Source: a virus
Reading direction: 5' to 3' (one strand)
Virus record (IMG/VR): IMGVR_UViG_3300028025_000461
Location: 1-26,686 of that record
Length of the DNA stretch: 26,686 nucleotides
Positions 18,841 to 26,686 of the stretch are shown one piece after another. A model generated the notes under the pieces. It made no database searches. It saw only the letters and a program-made list of their open reading frames with translations, and was not told where the DNA came from. Position numbers and translations under genes: made by a program. Position 1 is the first letter of the stretch. The number at the start of each line of letters is the position of its first letter.

Positions 18841-19818
18841 TTAGGAAGGCACAACCAAAGCGAACATGGATGCGGCATTCGGGTCAGTGCCAGTGGTAGA
18901 AGTGCGGAGAGCCTTCACACCATAGAGCGTGTCCGAAGTGAACAGCGTACCCAAGTACTCTTGTTTGTACTGAGTCTGTGAGCGGATGCCCACTTGCTCA
19001 ACCAAAACCATAGAGTCACGATGGCCCATCAAGCAAACACGGGCGATTGCAGTACCAGATGCGGGGAAAGTCGCAGTGGCAGATGCAGAGTCAGCGTTGC
19101 TCGAAGTGAACACGGGGATGCCGTACAAGTTGCCGATCTCACCATTGCGGATGGTGTTGCCATCACCAACAAAGGCTTGCTCAGTGTAACGAGCCAAACC
19201 CATCAGCGTGTTACGGCTAGACGGGGGGATGATAAAGAAGCGACCATCCATAGGAGTGTCGTTGTCATCCAAACGCTGAATGGTGCGGCGAATAGCAGCG
19301 TCAGTCAGAGCGGTGGCGTTACCAGTGTTGGTGTTAGCCGTGTAGTCGAAGGCAGTCGTGCCATCACCACCGATGAAGCCACCAGCATAACGAGCGTTGT
19401 CAGCAGTACCGCCGTTGGCAGAACGACCCAACTGGATCAAGTCGGTATCGACTTGTTTAGCCAGGGCATAACCAGCATCATTGGTATAGAACTGACGCAA
19501 GCTGTTCAGGGCTTGAGCCTCAACGATGTCTTCAATCAAGCGGCTATATTCATAGTGCTTGTTGATCGACACTTGAACTTCAGTCTCAGTGGCTGCAATC
19601 AGCGTCACTGCGGTAGAAGCGGCCTTGGCAGAAGCAGAACCACGATAAGGTGCAGGAATGTGAACAGTGTCACCTTTCTTGCCCTTGAAGTTCATCTTCA
19701 TAACCAAATTTGCCAGCACCAAGTTTTTCTTGTATGCGGCAACAATTTCATCACTCCAAATTTCAGGAATGAATGTAGCGGCGGTAGTCGTGGTTACCGC
19801 AGGGGTAGGAAATGCCAT
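18841..19818 (-). CDS. Major capsid protein
   Basis: A 325-residue protein starting MAFPTPAVTTTTAATFIPEI, then WSDEIVAAYKKNLVLANLVM and FKGKKGDTVHIPAPYRGSAS. This opening, with 'F-I-P-E-I-W-S-x-E-I' and 'K-G-D-T-V-H-I-P', is typical of P22-type/N4-like major capsid proteins of short-tailed phages. EVQVSINKHYEYSRLIEDIV follows, and DGRFFIIPPSSRNTLMGLAR near residue 190. The fold is HK97-like by family. It follows the scaffold gene by 29 bases with AAGGAGA before the ATG, and a terminator closes the unit. The protein forms the icosahedral shell. Confidence 0.9.
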   Translation of the reverse strand: MAFPTPAVTTTTAATFIPEIWSDEIVAAYKKNLVLANLVMKMNFKGKKGDTVHIPAPYRGSASAKAASTAVTLIAATETEVQVSINKHYEYSRLIEDIVEAQALNSLRQFYTNDAGYALAKQVDTDLIQLGRSANGGTADNARYAGGFIGGDGTTAFDYTANTNTGNATALTDAAIRRTIQRLDDNDTPMDGRFFIIPPSSRNTLMGLARYTEQAFVGDGNTIRNGEIGNLYGIPVFTSSNADSASATATFPASGTAIARVCLMGHRDSMVLVEQVGIRSQTQYKQEYLGTLFTSDTLYGVKALRTSTTGTDPNAASMFALVVPS

Positions 19819-19847
19819 GATGTTTCTCCTTAGAAACGAAAGTTAAG

Positions 19848-20606
19848 TTACTTGACCCGACCTTCAGAATACGCAGCAAGAATTTCATCATTCAGTGCCT
19901 CGTATCGAGCCGGATCGGTCATTTTCAGCCGAATCAGGTCAGCCCGTCTGTATACCCTCTTTGAACTCTCACCAGTTCCACCAACATCCACTTGTGCGGC
20001 CTTCATGCTCTGCTTCCTGGCGGTTTCACCCGCTTGCTCAGTCTGCTTTGACTTGACACCACGCAACTGCTTGTAAGTAGACAGCAACTCATTCGCACTA
20101 TCGTAATCGAATTCACCATCAGCTTTTGCATACAGACCAAGGCGAATAGGCGAGGATTTCACCCAATTCACAAAGTCCTGATCTTGAGCAATCTGAGTGT
20201 AGTCAGGATGCTCTTGCCCTAGCTTTTGCTGAATCTGCATCCTTTTGAAATCTACACCCGCTTGACGGGCGGCGAGAACATCAGGATGGTTATCAATAGT
20301 CTTTTGAACTGCCTTCTGTGGATTCTCAAAGAAATCTACTTCAGGTTCTTCCTCTTTAATAGGTTGCTGTCGTGAACTGAGGTTCTGCTTAATGAGTTCA
20401 TCAGCGAGTTTCCTTACCTCTCCCACTTCTTGCGCTTGCTTGCCAATTAGCTTTTCAGCCTCTTGGTGCATCCGAACAATGTCTTCCAAACTTTTGTCCC
20501 TGTATTTATCAGGGAGTCCAGGTGCTGTTGGCGCAATGGTGTTAGATAGCTTGGATTCTTCAGCTTCTAACTCACTTTTCATCTCAGGTTCGTTATCAAT
20601 CAACAT
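19848..20606 (-). CDS. Capsid scaffolding protein
   Basis: A 252-residue, highly charged, helical protein with no Cys: MLIDNEPEMKSELEAEESKL, then YRDKSLEDIVRMHQEAEKLI and EVGEVRKLADELIKQNLSSR. It has long coiled-coil-prone stretches and a basic C-terminal region (RRADLIRLKMTDPARYEALN; DEILAAYSEGRVK). The C-terminal basic helix is where scaffold binds coat in P22-like phages. Position directly before the capsid gene supports the call. GGAAAAGGG precedes the ATG at 20606. Confidence 0.85.
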   Translation of the reverse strand: MLIDNEPEMKSELEAEESKLSNTIAPTAPGLPDKYRDKSLEDIVRMHQEAEKLIGKQAQEVGEVRKLADELIKQNLSSRQQPIKEEEPEVDFFENPQKAVQKTIDNHPDVLAARQAGVDFKRMQIQQKLGQEHPDYTQIAQDQDFVNWVKSSPIRLGLYAKADGEFDYDSANELLSTYKQLRGVKSKQTEQAGETARKQSMKAAQVDVGGTGESSKRVYRRADLIRLKMTDPARYEALNDEILAAYSEGRVK

Positions 20607-20660
20607 ATTTTCCCTTTTCCTGCCGTTTCGGTTGTAGGAGAATCAACTCGACATTTCTGT

Positions 20661-20888
20661 TTAAGAGTTGGCTTTGCGTTCAGATTTTAGCTTATCAAGG
20701 TGGCTTTTCTCGAACTTTCCATGCGCTGATGGAAAAGAACCAGACCATCCCTCTAACCTAAATGCTGGCGCACTAAGAATGCGATTGGCTGTTTCACCGC
20801 ATTCACACCTAAAACTCTGCGCCTCATAAACACAGAGTCTTTCGGTTTTATGCCCGTTTGCACAGGCAAATTCAAACATTCTTTTCAT
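20661..20888 (-). CDS. FmdB-like zinc-ribbon protein
   Basis: A 75-residue protein starting MKRMFEFACANGHKTERLCV, with RCECGETANRILSAPAFRLE. The C-x-x-G-H and C-x-C-G motifs form the two halves of a zinc ribbon like that of FmdB-family proteins, with the typical 'R-I-L-S-A-P' after the second pair. GWSGSFPSAHGKFEKSH follows, as in phage members. It overlaps the previous gene by 17 bases; GAGGA precedes the ATG at 20888. Zinc binding is expected; what it does next to head genes is unknown. Confidence 0.8.
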   Translation of the reverse strand: MKRMFEFACANGHKTERLCVYEAQSFRCECGETANRILSAPAFRLEGWSGSFPSAHGKFEKSHLDKLKSERKANS

Positions 20889-21111
20889 TTAGTTCCTCGT
20901 ATGCTCTCTCGCTGACCTGTCTCAAGGTTTTCAGCCAAGTAAGTATAGAAAGTTCACCTTTTTTGAATTGTAGGCTTTGTTCATCAGGAATCACAGATAT
21001 ATTATTCAAGGATGCAATCATGGAGTCAATATCTTCCATAAGGTCTTTCCATCCATCACTTCCCATCATTGAGAAGCGATCCGAATAGTATTTGTCAAGT
21101 TCAGGACTCAC
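20872..21111 (-). CDS. Small helical phage protein (GTG start)
   Basis: A 79-residue protein read from GTG 21111, which overlaps the upstream stop as GTGA; a TTG three bases earlier is an alternative. It contains DKYYSDRFSMMGSDGWKDLM, then DEQSLQFKKGELSILTWLKT, ending VSERAYEELNEKNV. The Y-Y-S-x-R-F-S-M-x-x-x-x-G-W-K-D-L block and the 'F-x-x-G-x-x-x-I-L-x-W' block occur in short phage proteins lying between portal and scaffold genes. Function unknown, perhaps a head-assembly helper. Confidence 0.7.
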   Translation of the reverse strand: MSPELDKYYSDRFSMMGSDGWKDLMEDIDSMIASLNNISVIPDEQSLQFKKGELSILTWLKTLRQVSERAYEELNEKNV

Positions 21112-21401
21112 CAAGGCACTCCAGTAGCAGTCACAGGGTTTTTCTTGAATTCAATTTGAGCCTCTAAAGAAGCCTCTACAGCCGCTTTATCCACACCATT
21201 GGCCCAAATCCAACCCAACACTGTTTCTTTCGTTAAATCAGCATAGGGAATGGTTGCAGTGCCTTCACTCCATGAACAAGTGCTGTAAGCAGATGCGGAG
21301 TAGTCTCCATCGGTTGCGGTGGCTTGCCAATGTGCGGTGGTGACAAAACCATCTGATGTTTGTCGATCAAGTTGGGAAATGTTCCAAACGATTGTTGACA
21401 T
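21108..21401 (-). CDS. Small phage protein downstream of tail fibre
   Basis: A 97-residue protein starting MSTIVWNISQLDRQTSDGFV, then TTAHWQATATDGDYSASAYS, and ending EFKKNPVTATGVPW. The 'D-R-Q-T-x-D-G-F-V-T-T-A-H-W' stretch recurs in small phage proteins that follow fibre genes as I recall. It has beta-like first half and a helical second half (GWIWANGVDKAAVEASLEAQ). AAAGGA lies before the ATG at 21401. A chaperone or cap role for the fibre is one possibility. Confidence 0.65.
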   Translation of the reverse strand: MSTIVWNISQLDRQTSDGFVTTAHWQATATDGDYSASAYSTCSWSEGTATIPYADLTKETVLGWIWANGVDKAAVEASLEAQIEFKKNPVTATGVPW

Positions 21402-21410
21402 GGTTTTCCT

Positions 21411-22928
21411 TTAAGCTACTTTTACAATGATTTTTGCTCTGCCATCAGACTCGATGGCTATGACTTTACCAACGGCAGTTTGGTACTGCTCAAAAGTTGG
21501 ATTGCTTACTGCTTGGCCTTTGATTGCACCGTTGTTGTTGACGGGGATGATGTATTGCCCTGCGGTTGCACCCGTGACATTGACAGGCACTTGACCAGCA
21601 AAGGCAATGCGGTCTACACGCTGACGAGCAGCCTCTAAGCCTTCCGCATCATCTTCAAAACCAACACCCCAAGAATCACCGCCAACATAGGATGGTTCGG
21701 TTGACTTCACCATAAACGACACGGCATCAGCAAACACATTGGTCAGCTTGCCATTTGTGTCAATTCCAACCACATCACCTTTGGCAACTGTAAAGTCACC
21801 AGCTTTGGTCATGTACTCAGCATAGTCTGCACCAGACGCATTTATAGTCCCAGCGGCGTTAATTGAACGCGTATTTCCAGAATCCTTATTAATTCTTATC
21901 ATTGTTCCAGAAGAATTTGCCCCTGTTGCAACACCGTTAACAATACTGCTGCCTTCAGTCCAATAAGCAGCATTGGTGGAACTAGCAGTAGACCAAACCT
22001 GATGGCTAATTGAATTTGCCGTTGCGCCAGTAACTTTAAACACAGCGCCAGCAGTGGCACTCGTAGTCCCCACCAGCAAGTTACCGCTGGAGTCGATACG
22101 GGCTTTTTCTGCCCAAGCAGACCCGCTGTATGTCCAAAAAGCTAAAATGCTTGCGGCTCCAGCCGAACTTGCCGAAACTGTGCCAATTTGCCCGGTGCTG
22201 TCATACCCTATAAACACACCACGGGCAGTAGTTGTATCTTGGACGAATGAGGCAACGCCGTAAGCATTTCCTAAAATATTATTGCCAGCACCAGCGGCTA
22301 GTAATTTAGCAGTAGTGCTTGTGGCTCCAATACTCAAGTTACCGCTGGAGTCGAGGCGCATACGCTCTGTGCTGTTGGTTCCAAAAGCCATAAAACTATT
22401 TTCATAGTTGTAAATATAAGCCTCTGAACCATTGCAACTTAGCTCAAAACCATCTGTTGCGCCAGAGCCAGATGCTGTTGTAGCAAGTTTTAATCTTGAA
22501 GTTGTCCCGTCAAGAATGGAAATGCCTTTGCCGTTTGTAAATGTTGGGCTTGTAGACCCAATACCCACATTGCCGCCAGTTGAAACAACCAAAGCGGAAC
22601 CCTCGCCGCTTCCATAGGGTGTTATGTGAGCAAATGAGTTTGCTATTGTTCCTGAATCATAAACATAACCGAATTGAGCGCCTTGGCTTGTTCCAGTTGT
22701 ACCCATCAATAAAGATGAATATGTTTTTGAACTTACCGTGTATGTTCCATTTATCCTTGCATTTGGTGATGCGGCATTTGTTAAATCCAACTTATAAGCT
22801 GGCGAACTCGTCCCAATACCCACATTTTGTGAAGTATCTACAGTAACTGCATTAGTAGTTCCATTACTTTGTAAAGTTAATGCGCCGCTACTGGCTACGC
22901 CTGTTGAATTAAGTGTAATTTGTGCCAT
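21411..22928 (-). CDS. Tail fibre-like protein with C-terminal peptidase G2-like region
   Basis: A 505-residue protein. The first 340 residues carry repeated fibre-type beta units with a shared core: DTSQNVGIGTSS, GGNVGIGSTS, DSSGNLSIGATS and DSSGNLLVGTTS. The last third begins ADYAEYMTKAGDFTVAKGDV and continues DAVSFMVKSTEPSYVGGDSW. The D-Y-A-E-Y plus 'F-V-x-x-S-x-E' layout recalls the autoproteolytic peptidase G2 (IMC-like) domains that trim and trimerise phage fibres. That assignment is by pattern. The position between the portal and scaffold genes is unusual for a fibre. Confidence 0.75.
   Translation of the reverse strand: MAQITLNSTGVASSGALTLQSNGTTNAVTVDTSQNVGIGTSSPAYKLDLTNAASPNARINGTYTVSSKTYSSLLMGTTGTSQGAQFGYVYDSGTIANSFAHITPYGSGEGSALVVSTGGNVGIGSTSPTFTNGKGISILDGTTSRLKLATTASGSGATDGFELSCNGSEAYIYNYENSFMAFGTNSTERMRLDSSGNLSIGATSTTAKLLAAGAGNNILGNAYGVASFVQDTTTARGVFIGYDSTGQIGTVSASSAGAASILAFWTYSGSAWAEKARIDSSGNLLVGTTSATAGAVFKVTGATANSISHQVWSTASSTNAAYWTEGSSIVNGVATGANSSGTMIRINKDSGNTRSINAAGTINASGADYAEYMTKAGDFTVAKGDVVGIDTNGKLTNVFADAVSFMVKSTEPSYVGGDSWGVGFEDDAEGLEAARQRVDRIAFAGQVPVNVTGATAGQYIIPVNNNGAIKGQAVSNPTFEQYQTAVGKVIAIESDGRAKIIVKVA
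22077..22354. repeat. Exact 20-base direct repeat in fibre gene
   Basis: CAAGTTACCGCTGGAGTCGA occurs at 22077-22096 and again at 22335-22354. Both encode the D-S-S-G-N-L core of the fibre beta units. Such exact repeats could allow recombination that changes fibre length. Confidence 0.8.
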
Positions 22929-22941
22929 GATTTACTTTCCT

Positions 22942-24315
22942 TTAAGGTGTTCCATTTGCAACTATGTTAGTTACAGATGTAATGACTCCAGTTGAAGACA
23001 TTGATGCAATAGTCGTTGCCCCATACTTGAATATCAACTTGCCACCACTTTCTTCAATCGTGAAGTTTGTAGTCAAGAGTTTAGGTGTAGATGCCGCAGT
23101 TCCTGTGGTGTTCTGATTGAATGTTGGGAATGAGGTCAGAGATGCGGCTGATCCATTAGGAGCCAACACATCAGTACCAATCACCAAGCCAAGGTTAGTT
23201 CTTGCCCCAGAGGTAGTAGTTGCACCTGTACCACCATTTAAAACCGCAACAGTACCCGTCACATTGGATGCTGTACCTGTGGTGTTCTGGTTGAAAGTAG
23301 GAAAAGAAGTCAGGTTTGCAGCCGAGCCACTTGGAGATAGAACATCTGTTCCTATGACCAGACCTAGATTGGTTCTGGCATCACCAGCAGTAGATGCGCC
23401 CGTACCACCATCAGCAACTGCTAAATCTGTGATACCCGTGATTGAACCACCAGTGATAGAGACATTGCTTGCCGCTTGAGTAGCAATCGTTCCAAGACCA
23501 CTAATATCAGCAGTGGTCAGGGTAATAGCACCAGTGCGCCCTGCAACTGAAGTTACAAGGTCAGTGTTATCAACTTTCTCCCAAGCAGTGCCATTAAAGA
23601 TGGCCCAATCGCCTTGCGTCCAAGTCGTAATGCCATTGAGATTGGTTGACCCTGTTACAGAAACAACATAGTAGTCTCCCTTTGTGCCAACACTAGAGAC
23701 AAGGGTAGGTGTATTAGTTGATGCGTTCCAAGTGCCTTCATAGTTCACAAATCCAGCCATAGCTGTAATTTGAGACTGAAGACTTGTCAGAGTATCAAGT
23801 ACAGACTGAGAAGTACCGCCACCATTGGTAATAACTTTGATGCGTTCAGCAACATCAAAAGGAACAACCTCACCAACATTGATCTCACGACCATCATCAA
23901 GAGTGATGATAAGGCTACCATCAAAATCAATGCGAGCAGCGGCAACGCCAGTGCCGTTAGAACCATCAACTCCATCACGCCCAGGAAGACCATCTCGTCC
24001 TGCTGGCCCTGTTGACCCTGCTGGCCCTTGTTTGCCATCCCGTCCATCTTTGCCATCTTTGCCGTCCCGACCATCTTGCACAGAGGCAACTTTGCTCTGA
24101 ATCTCGCCATTCAACTGAGCAAACTTTTGCTCCATGTCTGACTTGATCTTCTTCAAGCCTTGGATAACAAGTTCAGCACCCTTGCCAATAGACTCACTCT
24201 TAGCCTTAGCAATCTTCTCTGCGGCAGACTGTTGCAAAGCAGTAATGATTTCCATCTGCTGTTCAGCAGAGATTCCATCAATTCCTAGCTTACGCTCAAG
24301 ATCGGCAATATCCAT
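22942..24315 (-). CDS. Collagen-like tail fibre protein
   Basis: A 457-residue protein. Residues 1-80 are a coiled coil (ISAEQQMEIITALQQSAAEK; GLKKIKSDMEQKFAQLNGEI). Residues of about 81-122 are collagen-like Gly-X-Y triplets (GRDGKDGKDGRDGKQGPAGS; TGPAGRDGLPGRDGVDGSNG). A carbohydrate-binding-like segment follows (GFVNYEGTWNASTNTPTLVS; GDYYVVSVTGSTNLNGITTW). Then come two diverged fibre repeats (NLGLVIGTDVLSPSGSAANL and NLGLVIGTDVLAPNGSAASL). It starts inside the portal stop (TAATG), so it is translationally coupled to the portal. It is probably a trimeric virion fibre. Confidence 0.82.
   Translation of the reverse strand: MDIADLERKLGIDGISAEQQMEIITALQQSAAEKIAKAKSESIGKGAELVIQGLKKIKSDMEQKFAQLNGEIQSKVASVQDGRDGKDGKDGRDGKQGPAGSTGPAGRDGLPGRDGVDGSNGTGVAAARIDFDGSLIITLDDGREINVGEVVPFDVAERIKVITNGGGTSQSVLDTLTSLQSQITAMAGFVNYEGTWNASTNTPTLVSSVGTKGDYYVVSVTGSTNLNGITTWTQGDWAIFNGTAWEKVDNTDLVTSVAGRTGAITLTTADISGLGTIATQAASNVSITGGSITGITDLAVADGGTGASTAGDARTNLGLVIGTDVLSPSGSAANLTSFPTFNQNTTGTASNVTGTVAVLNGGTGATTTSGARTNLGLVIGTDVLAPNGSAASLTSFPTFNQNTTGTAASTPKLLTTNFTIEESGGKLIFKYGATTIASMSSTGVITSVTNIVANGTP
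23102..23411. repeat. 174-base tandem duplication in collagen-like fibre gene
   Basis: The segment near 23102-23237 recurs, diverged, near 23276-23411 at an offset of 174 bases (58 codons). Matching landmarks are CCTGTGGTGTTCTG at both left ends and GTACCACCA at both right ends. It encodes the repeated NLGLVIGTDVL unit. Confidence 0.75.
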
Positions 24316-26375
24316 TATCTGAGTTCCTGAGAAAGACGATTGAGAAATTCATCTTCAACGCTCGACATTTTGCCCTTCTTGTCAGCCATTTGCAACTCGA
24401 CAATCTTGGATTTGTTCTTAATGTCAGCTTCTTTGAGCATCAATTCAGCAATCTTAACCCGCTTATCAAACTCTTTAGAACCAGCATCATCTTGGTTTGG
24501 CAAGTTCTTGGTCATTGCAGCCATGTTCTTGGCCTGAATCTCTTGAGGCATCAACTGAGTCTCTACCTTCAATTTCTCAGCTTCTGCCCGATTCTGTTCA
24601 GCTTGGGTTGCATTCACAGCAATCTGAGCCTGTGCAGCTTGCATCGCCAACTGTTGCTGTACTTGAGCCATTTGCTCTGCTTGCGGATTAGGTTGACTCA
24701 TCTTGTCCAACTGCTCCATCAGTTCATAGCGGTTGGTCAGTGAAGAATTAGCTAAAACACCCTTCAGAATCAGTGGCAACACAGGGGTGTTAGGGCCAAG
24801 AGTCTGAAGCAAGCCAATGAACATCTGTTGCTCATGCTCACGGGCAATGATGCCCAAGGTAGCAGTAGGAATGAAGGTCATGTCCACAGAGGGGTAACGC
24901 TCTGGGTCAAACTGCATATAGCGGAATGCCGCCTTCTGAATGAAGGGGATCAAGAAGTCTTCTTGGAAGTTCACCAGAGTGCGCTTGTACTTCTTGATGA
25001 TGGTGGCGATAGCCATAGACATACCGCCCTGGCCCATGTCTCTAGCGCCAGCAGTAACCATGCCTTGAGAATCCAAAGTTCCGGTGGATTGCAGGAGCAT
25101 TCGCTCGAAATCCTTGGCAGTCGCCATGTTGTTGCCATCAGTCTGCCCAAACTTGAATGGATACAGAATCTCTGAGGGTGCGCCATTGGTAAGAATAGCT
25201 TTCCCAGGCTTGACTTCAAACTTAGCACCACGGGGCAAACGGGTTGCATCCATTGCAATCATGGGGCTAGTGGTCAGCGCCAATGAATCCAAGTGAGAGC
25301 GAATCTGAGCATCAATAGCTTTTTGCATATTGAAGGCTTTTTCCACTGTGCCACGGCCCAAAAGACGATTAGGAATCGTGTCATCTTGGTATGTCAGAAC
25401 AGGGCGATCCTTCATCATGTAAGGATTTGCCTCTGCTTTGAGCAACTGCCCATCATTGGCAATCACGACAATGGCCTCAACCATGTCTGTGTATTCTTCA
25501 GCAGTAGAGTTCTCAGGGAACAACTCGACAATCTCTCTGCTTTCCTTGAGATTTTCCAAGTATTCGCGGGGAACCAGACCATAGTAGGTCAGCAAAAGCA
25601 CTTTTTCGTCCTGATACTGGCTCACCTCTTGGGTGGGTTCCAAGTCAGTGTCTTCACCAGCAGTGCCAATGTCTACTTTGCGGTAGATTCCACGCTCAAT
25701 GCCTTCAACAATCTTGTGGATAGAGATGTATTTCTCAATTGCCACCCCCATACAGTCATCAACTGATGTTCCATTGGGGTCAAAAAGGAAGTTTTTTGGA
25801 TTTACAGGTGAAATTTTGACTGCAATGCGGTCTTTTTCCACAACTCCAATGGCAGCTTGGCCCATTTGCCCAGGAATCGGCTGAGTAGAAGGCACATATT
25901 GCTTTTCTGTCTTAACAACAATCTCGCCAATGCCTGTACCGTAAATTTCTGCCATCAACTCGATCTGGTCAATGGATTTGCGAATCTTGTCGCGCTTGAA
26001 ATCTTCCATCAACTGGGCTTTGATGATGCCCACATCGATGGGGTTGTTGTTCACATCTCGAATATCATCTTGAATGTCAAAGAACTCGCCTTGACCAAAG
26101 ATGGCTTCCATGATCTCAGCATGGCGGGTCTCTACGGCTTGTTGTGTGGCAGGGGTTACGATGCGTGAACGCTCAGAGTCACGGGTTTTGTCTTCAACAG
26201 CCCATTGACCACGAAAGATTCGCTCGTATTCAAGCCAATCTGGAAGGAAGTTAGTATCCCGATAGTCACGCCAGCGATTGCAATGGTCAACAACAAAATC
26301 AGTCAGTTCTTTGTCAGCCTGTGTAGGCTCATAGAATTGATTTTGCTCTAGCTTATCTTGCTTATCTGTTGCCAT
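24315..26375 (-). CDS. Portal protein
   Basis: A 686-residue protein from ATG 26375, which overlaps the terminase stop (TAATG) and has GGGG upstream. The longer frame to 26408 lies within terminase and is unlikely. Hallmarks include FLPDWLEYERIFRGQWAVED, DSERSRIVTPATQQAVETRH and DDTIPNRLLGRGTVEKAFNM with AIDAQIRSHLDSLALTTSPM. A Gln/Ala-rich helical C-terminus follows (AEQMAQVQQQLAMQAAQAQI), like the barrel of P22-type portals. The protein forms the dodecameric ring through which DNA enters and leaves the head. Confidence 0.92.
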   Translation of the reverse strand: MATDKQDKLEQNQFYEPTQADKELTDFVVDHCNRWRDYRDTNFLPDWLEYERIFRGQWAVEDKTRDSERSRIVTPATQQAVETRHAEIMEAIFGQGEFFDIQDDIRDVNNNPIDVGIIKAQLMEDFKRDKIRKSIDQIELMAEIYGTGIGEIVVKTEKQYVPSTQPIPGQMGQAAIGVVEKDRIAVKISPVNPKNFLFDPNGTSVDDCMGVAIEKYISIHKIVEGIERGIYRKVDIGTAGEDTDLEPTQEVSQYQDEKVLLLTYYGLVPREYLENLKESREIVELFPENSTAEEYTDMVEAIVVIANDGQLLKAEANPYMMKDRPVLTYQDDTIPNRLLGRGTVEKAFNMQKAIDAQIRSHLDSLALTTSPMIAMDATRLPRGAKFEVKPGKAILTNGAPSEILYPFKFGQTDGNNMATAKDFERMLLQSTGTLDSQGMVTAGARDMGQGGMSMAIATIIKKYKRTLVNFQEDFLIPFIQKAAFRYMQFDPERYPSVDMTFIPTATLGIIAREHEQQMFIGLLQTLGPNTPVLPLILKGVLANSSLTNRYELMEQLDKMSQPNPQAEQMAQVQQQLAMQAAQAQIAVNATQAEQNRAEAEKLKVETQLMPQEIQAKNMAAMTKNLPNQDDAGSKEFDKRVKIAELMLKEADIKNKSKIVELQMADKKGKMSSVEDEFLNRLSQELR

Positions 26376-26686
26376 TAAACCCCCGATATGATGTCTACAG
26401 GCTCCCACTCATCATCTTCTTCACCCTCAAAGTAAGATGTTACAGCCAATTGGTCAATATAACTCAAGGCATCAGGAAGGTCATCGTGTACGCCATTGGC
26501 AGGAAACATCAAGAGTTGATCGGTGAAATCATCCCAATCTTCTTCAGAGTTCAGCACAATTCGCCCATGCTCAAACCGCCCTTGGAGACTCCAGATGATT
26601 CTGTCTGTCTTTTTCCTGTTGCCATGCGTTAGGTCAACTATGTGGGAATATACATTATTTTTCCGCATCAGGTCACTGAGGTACGG
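26375..26686 (-). CDS. terL: Large terminase subunit, C-terminal part
   Basis: 103 residues remain, open to the right edge of the window. The visible part starts PYLSDLMRKNNVYSHIVDLT and contains ENGRKKTDRI-type phage terminase sequence (THGNRKKTDRIIWSLQGRFE). GVHDDLPDALSYI near the end is the conserved Asp-containing motif of the RNase H-like nuclease domain that cuts concatemeric DNA. The ATPase domain lies outside the window. It runs straight into the portal gene, with stop and start overlapping as TAATG. Confidence 0.85.
   Translation of the reverse strand, partial: PYLSDLMRKNNVYSHIVDLTHGNRKKTDRIIWSLQGRFEHGRIVLNSEEDWDDFTDQLLMFPANGVHDDLPDALSYIDQLAVTSYFEGEEDDEWEPVDIISGV

Noticed and set aside
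18994-19833. 279-residue plus-strand frame opposite the capsid gene
   Set aside because: It is antisense to an unmistakable major capsid gene, has no ribosome site, and its Ser/Val/Arg-rich sequence is what the opposite strand of that gene gives.
20607-20660. CAACTC/GAGTTG inverted repeat between the zinc-ribbon and scaffold genes
   Set aside because: Order of transcription puts this after scaffold-proximal sequence with a 15-base loop and no T-tract; too weak to call a terminator.
26376-26408. N-terminal extension of the portal gene to 26408
   Set aside because: It lies wholly within terminase coding sequence, and the ATG at 26375 overlaps the terminase stop with a G-rich ribosome site, as for other gene pairs here.
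1-26686. tRNA genes, CRISPR arrays, integrase or insertion sequences
   Set aside because: No cloverleaf-like tracts, regular spacer arrays or recombinase frames were seen on either strand.

Overview
The window is a contiguous slice of a tailed double-stranded DNA phage genome with a podovirus-like (short-tailed) gene set. This rests on a portal with a long Gln-rich C-terminus, a P22-like capsid and scaffold pair, adaptor and tail-hub genes with no tape measure or tube gene, and three large ejection-type proteins. Both ends cut through genes: a DUF1376 (YdaU-like) replication protein on the left and the large terminase on the right. Base composition looks moderate, and several small proteins resemble families I associate with phages of freshwater Burkholderiales. 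That host is an inference, not something the sequence proves. No integrase, tRNA, CRISPR array or insertion sequence was seen.

Layout. 1-1191 (minus strand): a partial DUF1376 replication protein, a 49-residue Cys-rich secreted peptide and a winged-helix protein. 1192-1325: a divergent control region with a candidate promoter, a motif repeated elsewhere in the early region, and a palindrome. 1326-5141 (plus strand): a tightly packed early operon with an ERF single-strand annealing protein, an SSB-like protein ending DIDDSDIPF, a winged-helix protein and about ten small accessory genes, many overlapping by four bases. 5110-26686 (minus strand): one long late block, read here in transcription order from the right. 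It runs terminase, portal, two tail-fibre-like genes, three small genes, scaffold, major capsid, a capsid-associated gene flanked by two terminators, a run of small virion or accessory genes (several very basic), head-tail adaptor, tail hub, a short fibre-like protein, three large ejection-type proteins, two membrane proteins, a lipoprotein, holin, nested Rz/Rz1 spanins and a GH19 endolysin. Early and late blocks converge and overlap by 32 bases at 5110-5141.

How it fits together. The plus-strand block supplies recombination and early takeover functions, and the left minus-strand genes supply replication initiation and probably regulation. The late block packages DNA, builds the head and tail, delivers the genome and lyses the host. 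The signals best worth checking are two adjacent tandem DNA repeats inside the replication gene (a possible lambda-like origin), a 16-19 bp motif at three early-region sites, a previously unlisted 49-residue Cys-rich peptide, a probable ATT start codon, a short motif present at both ends of one ejection protein, and terminators around the gene after the capsid gene.
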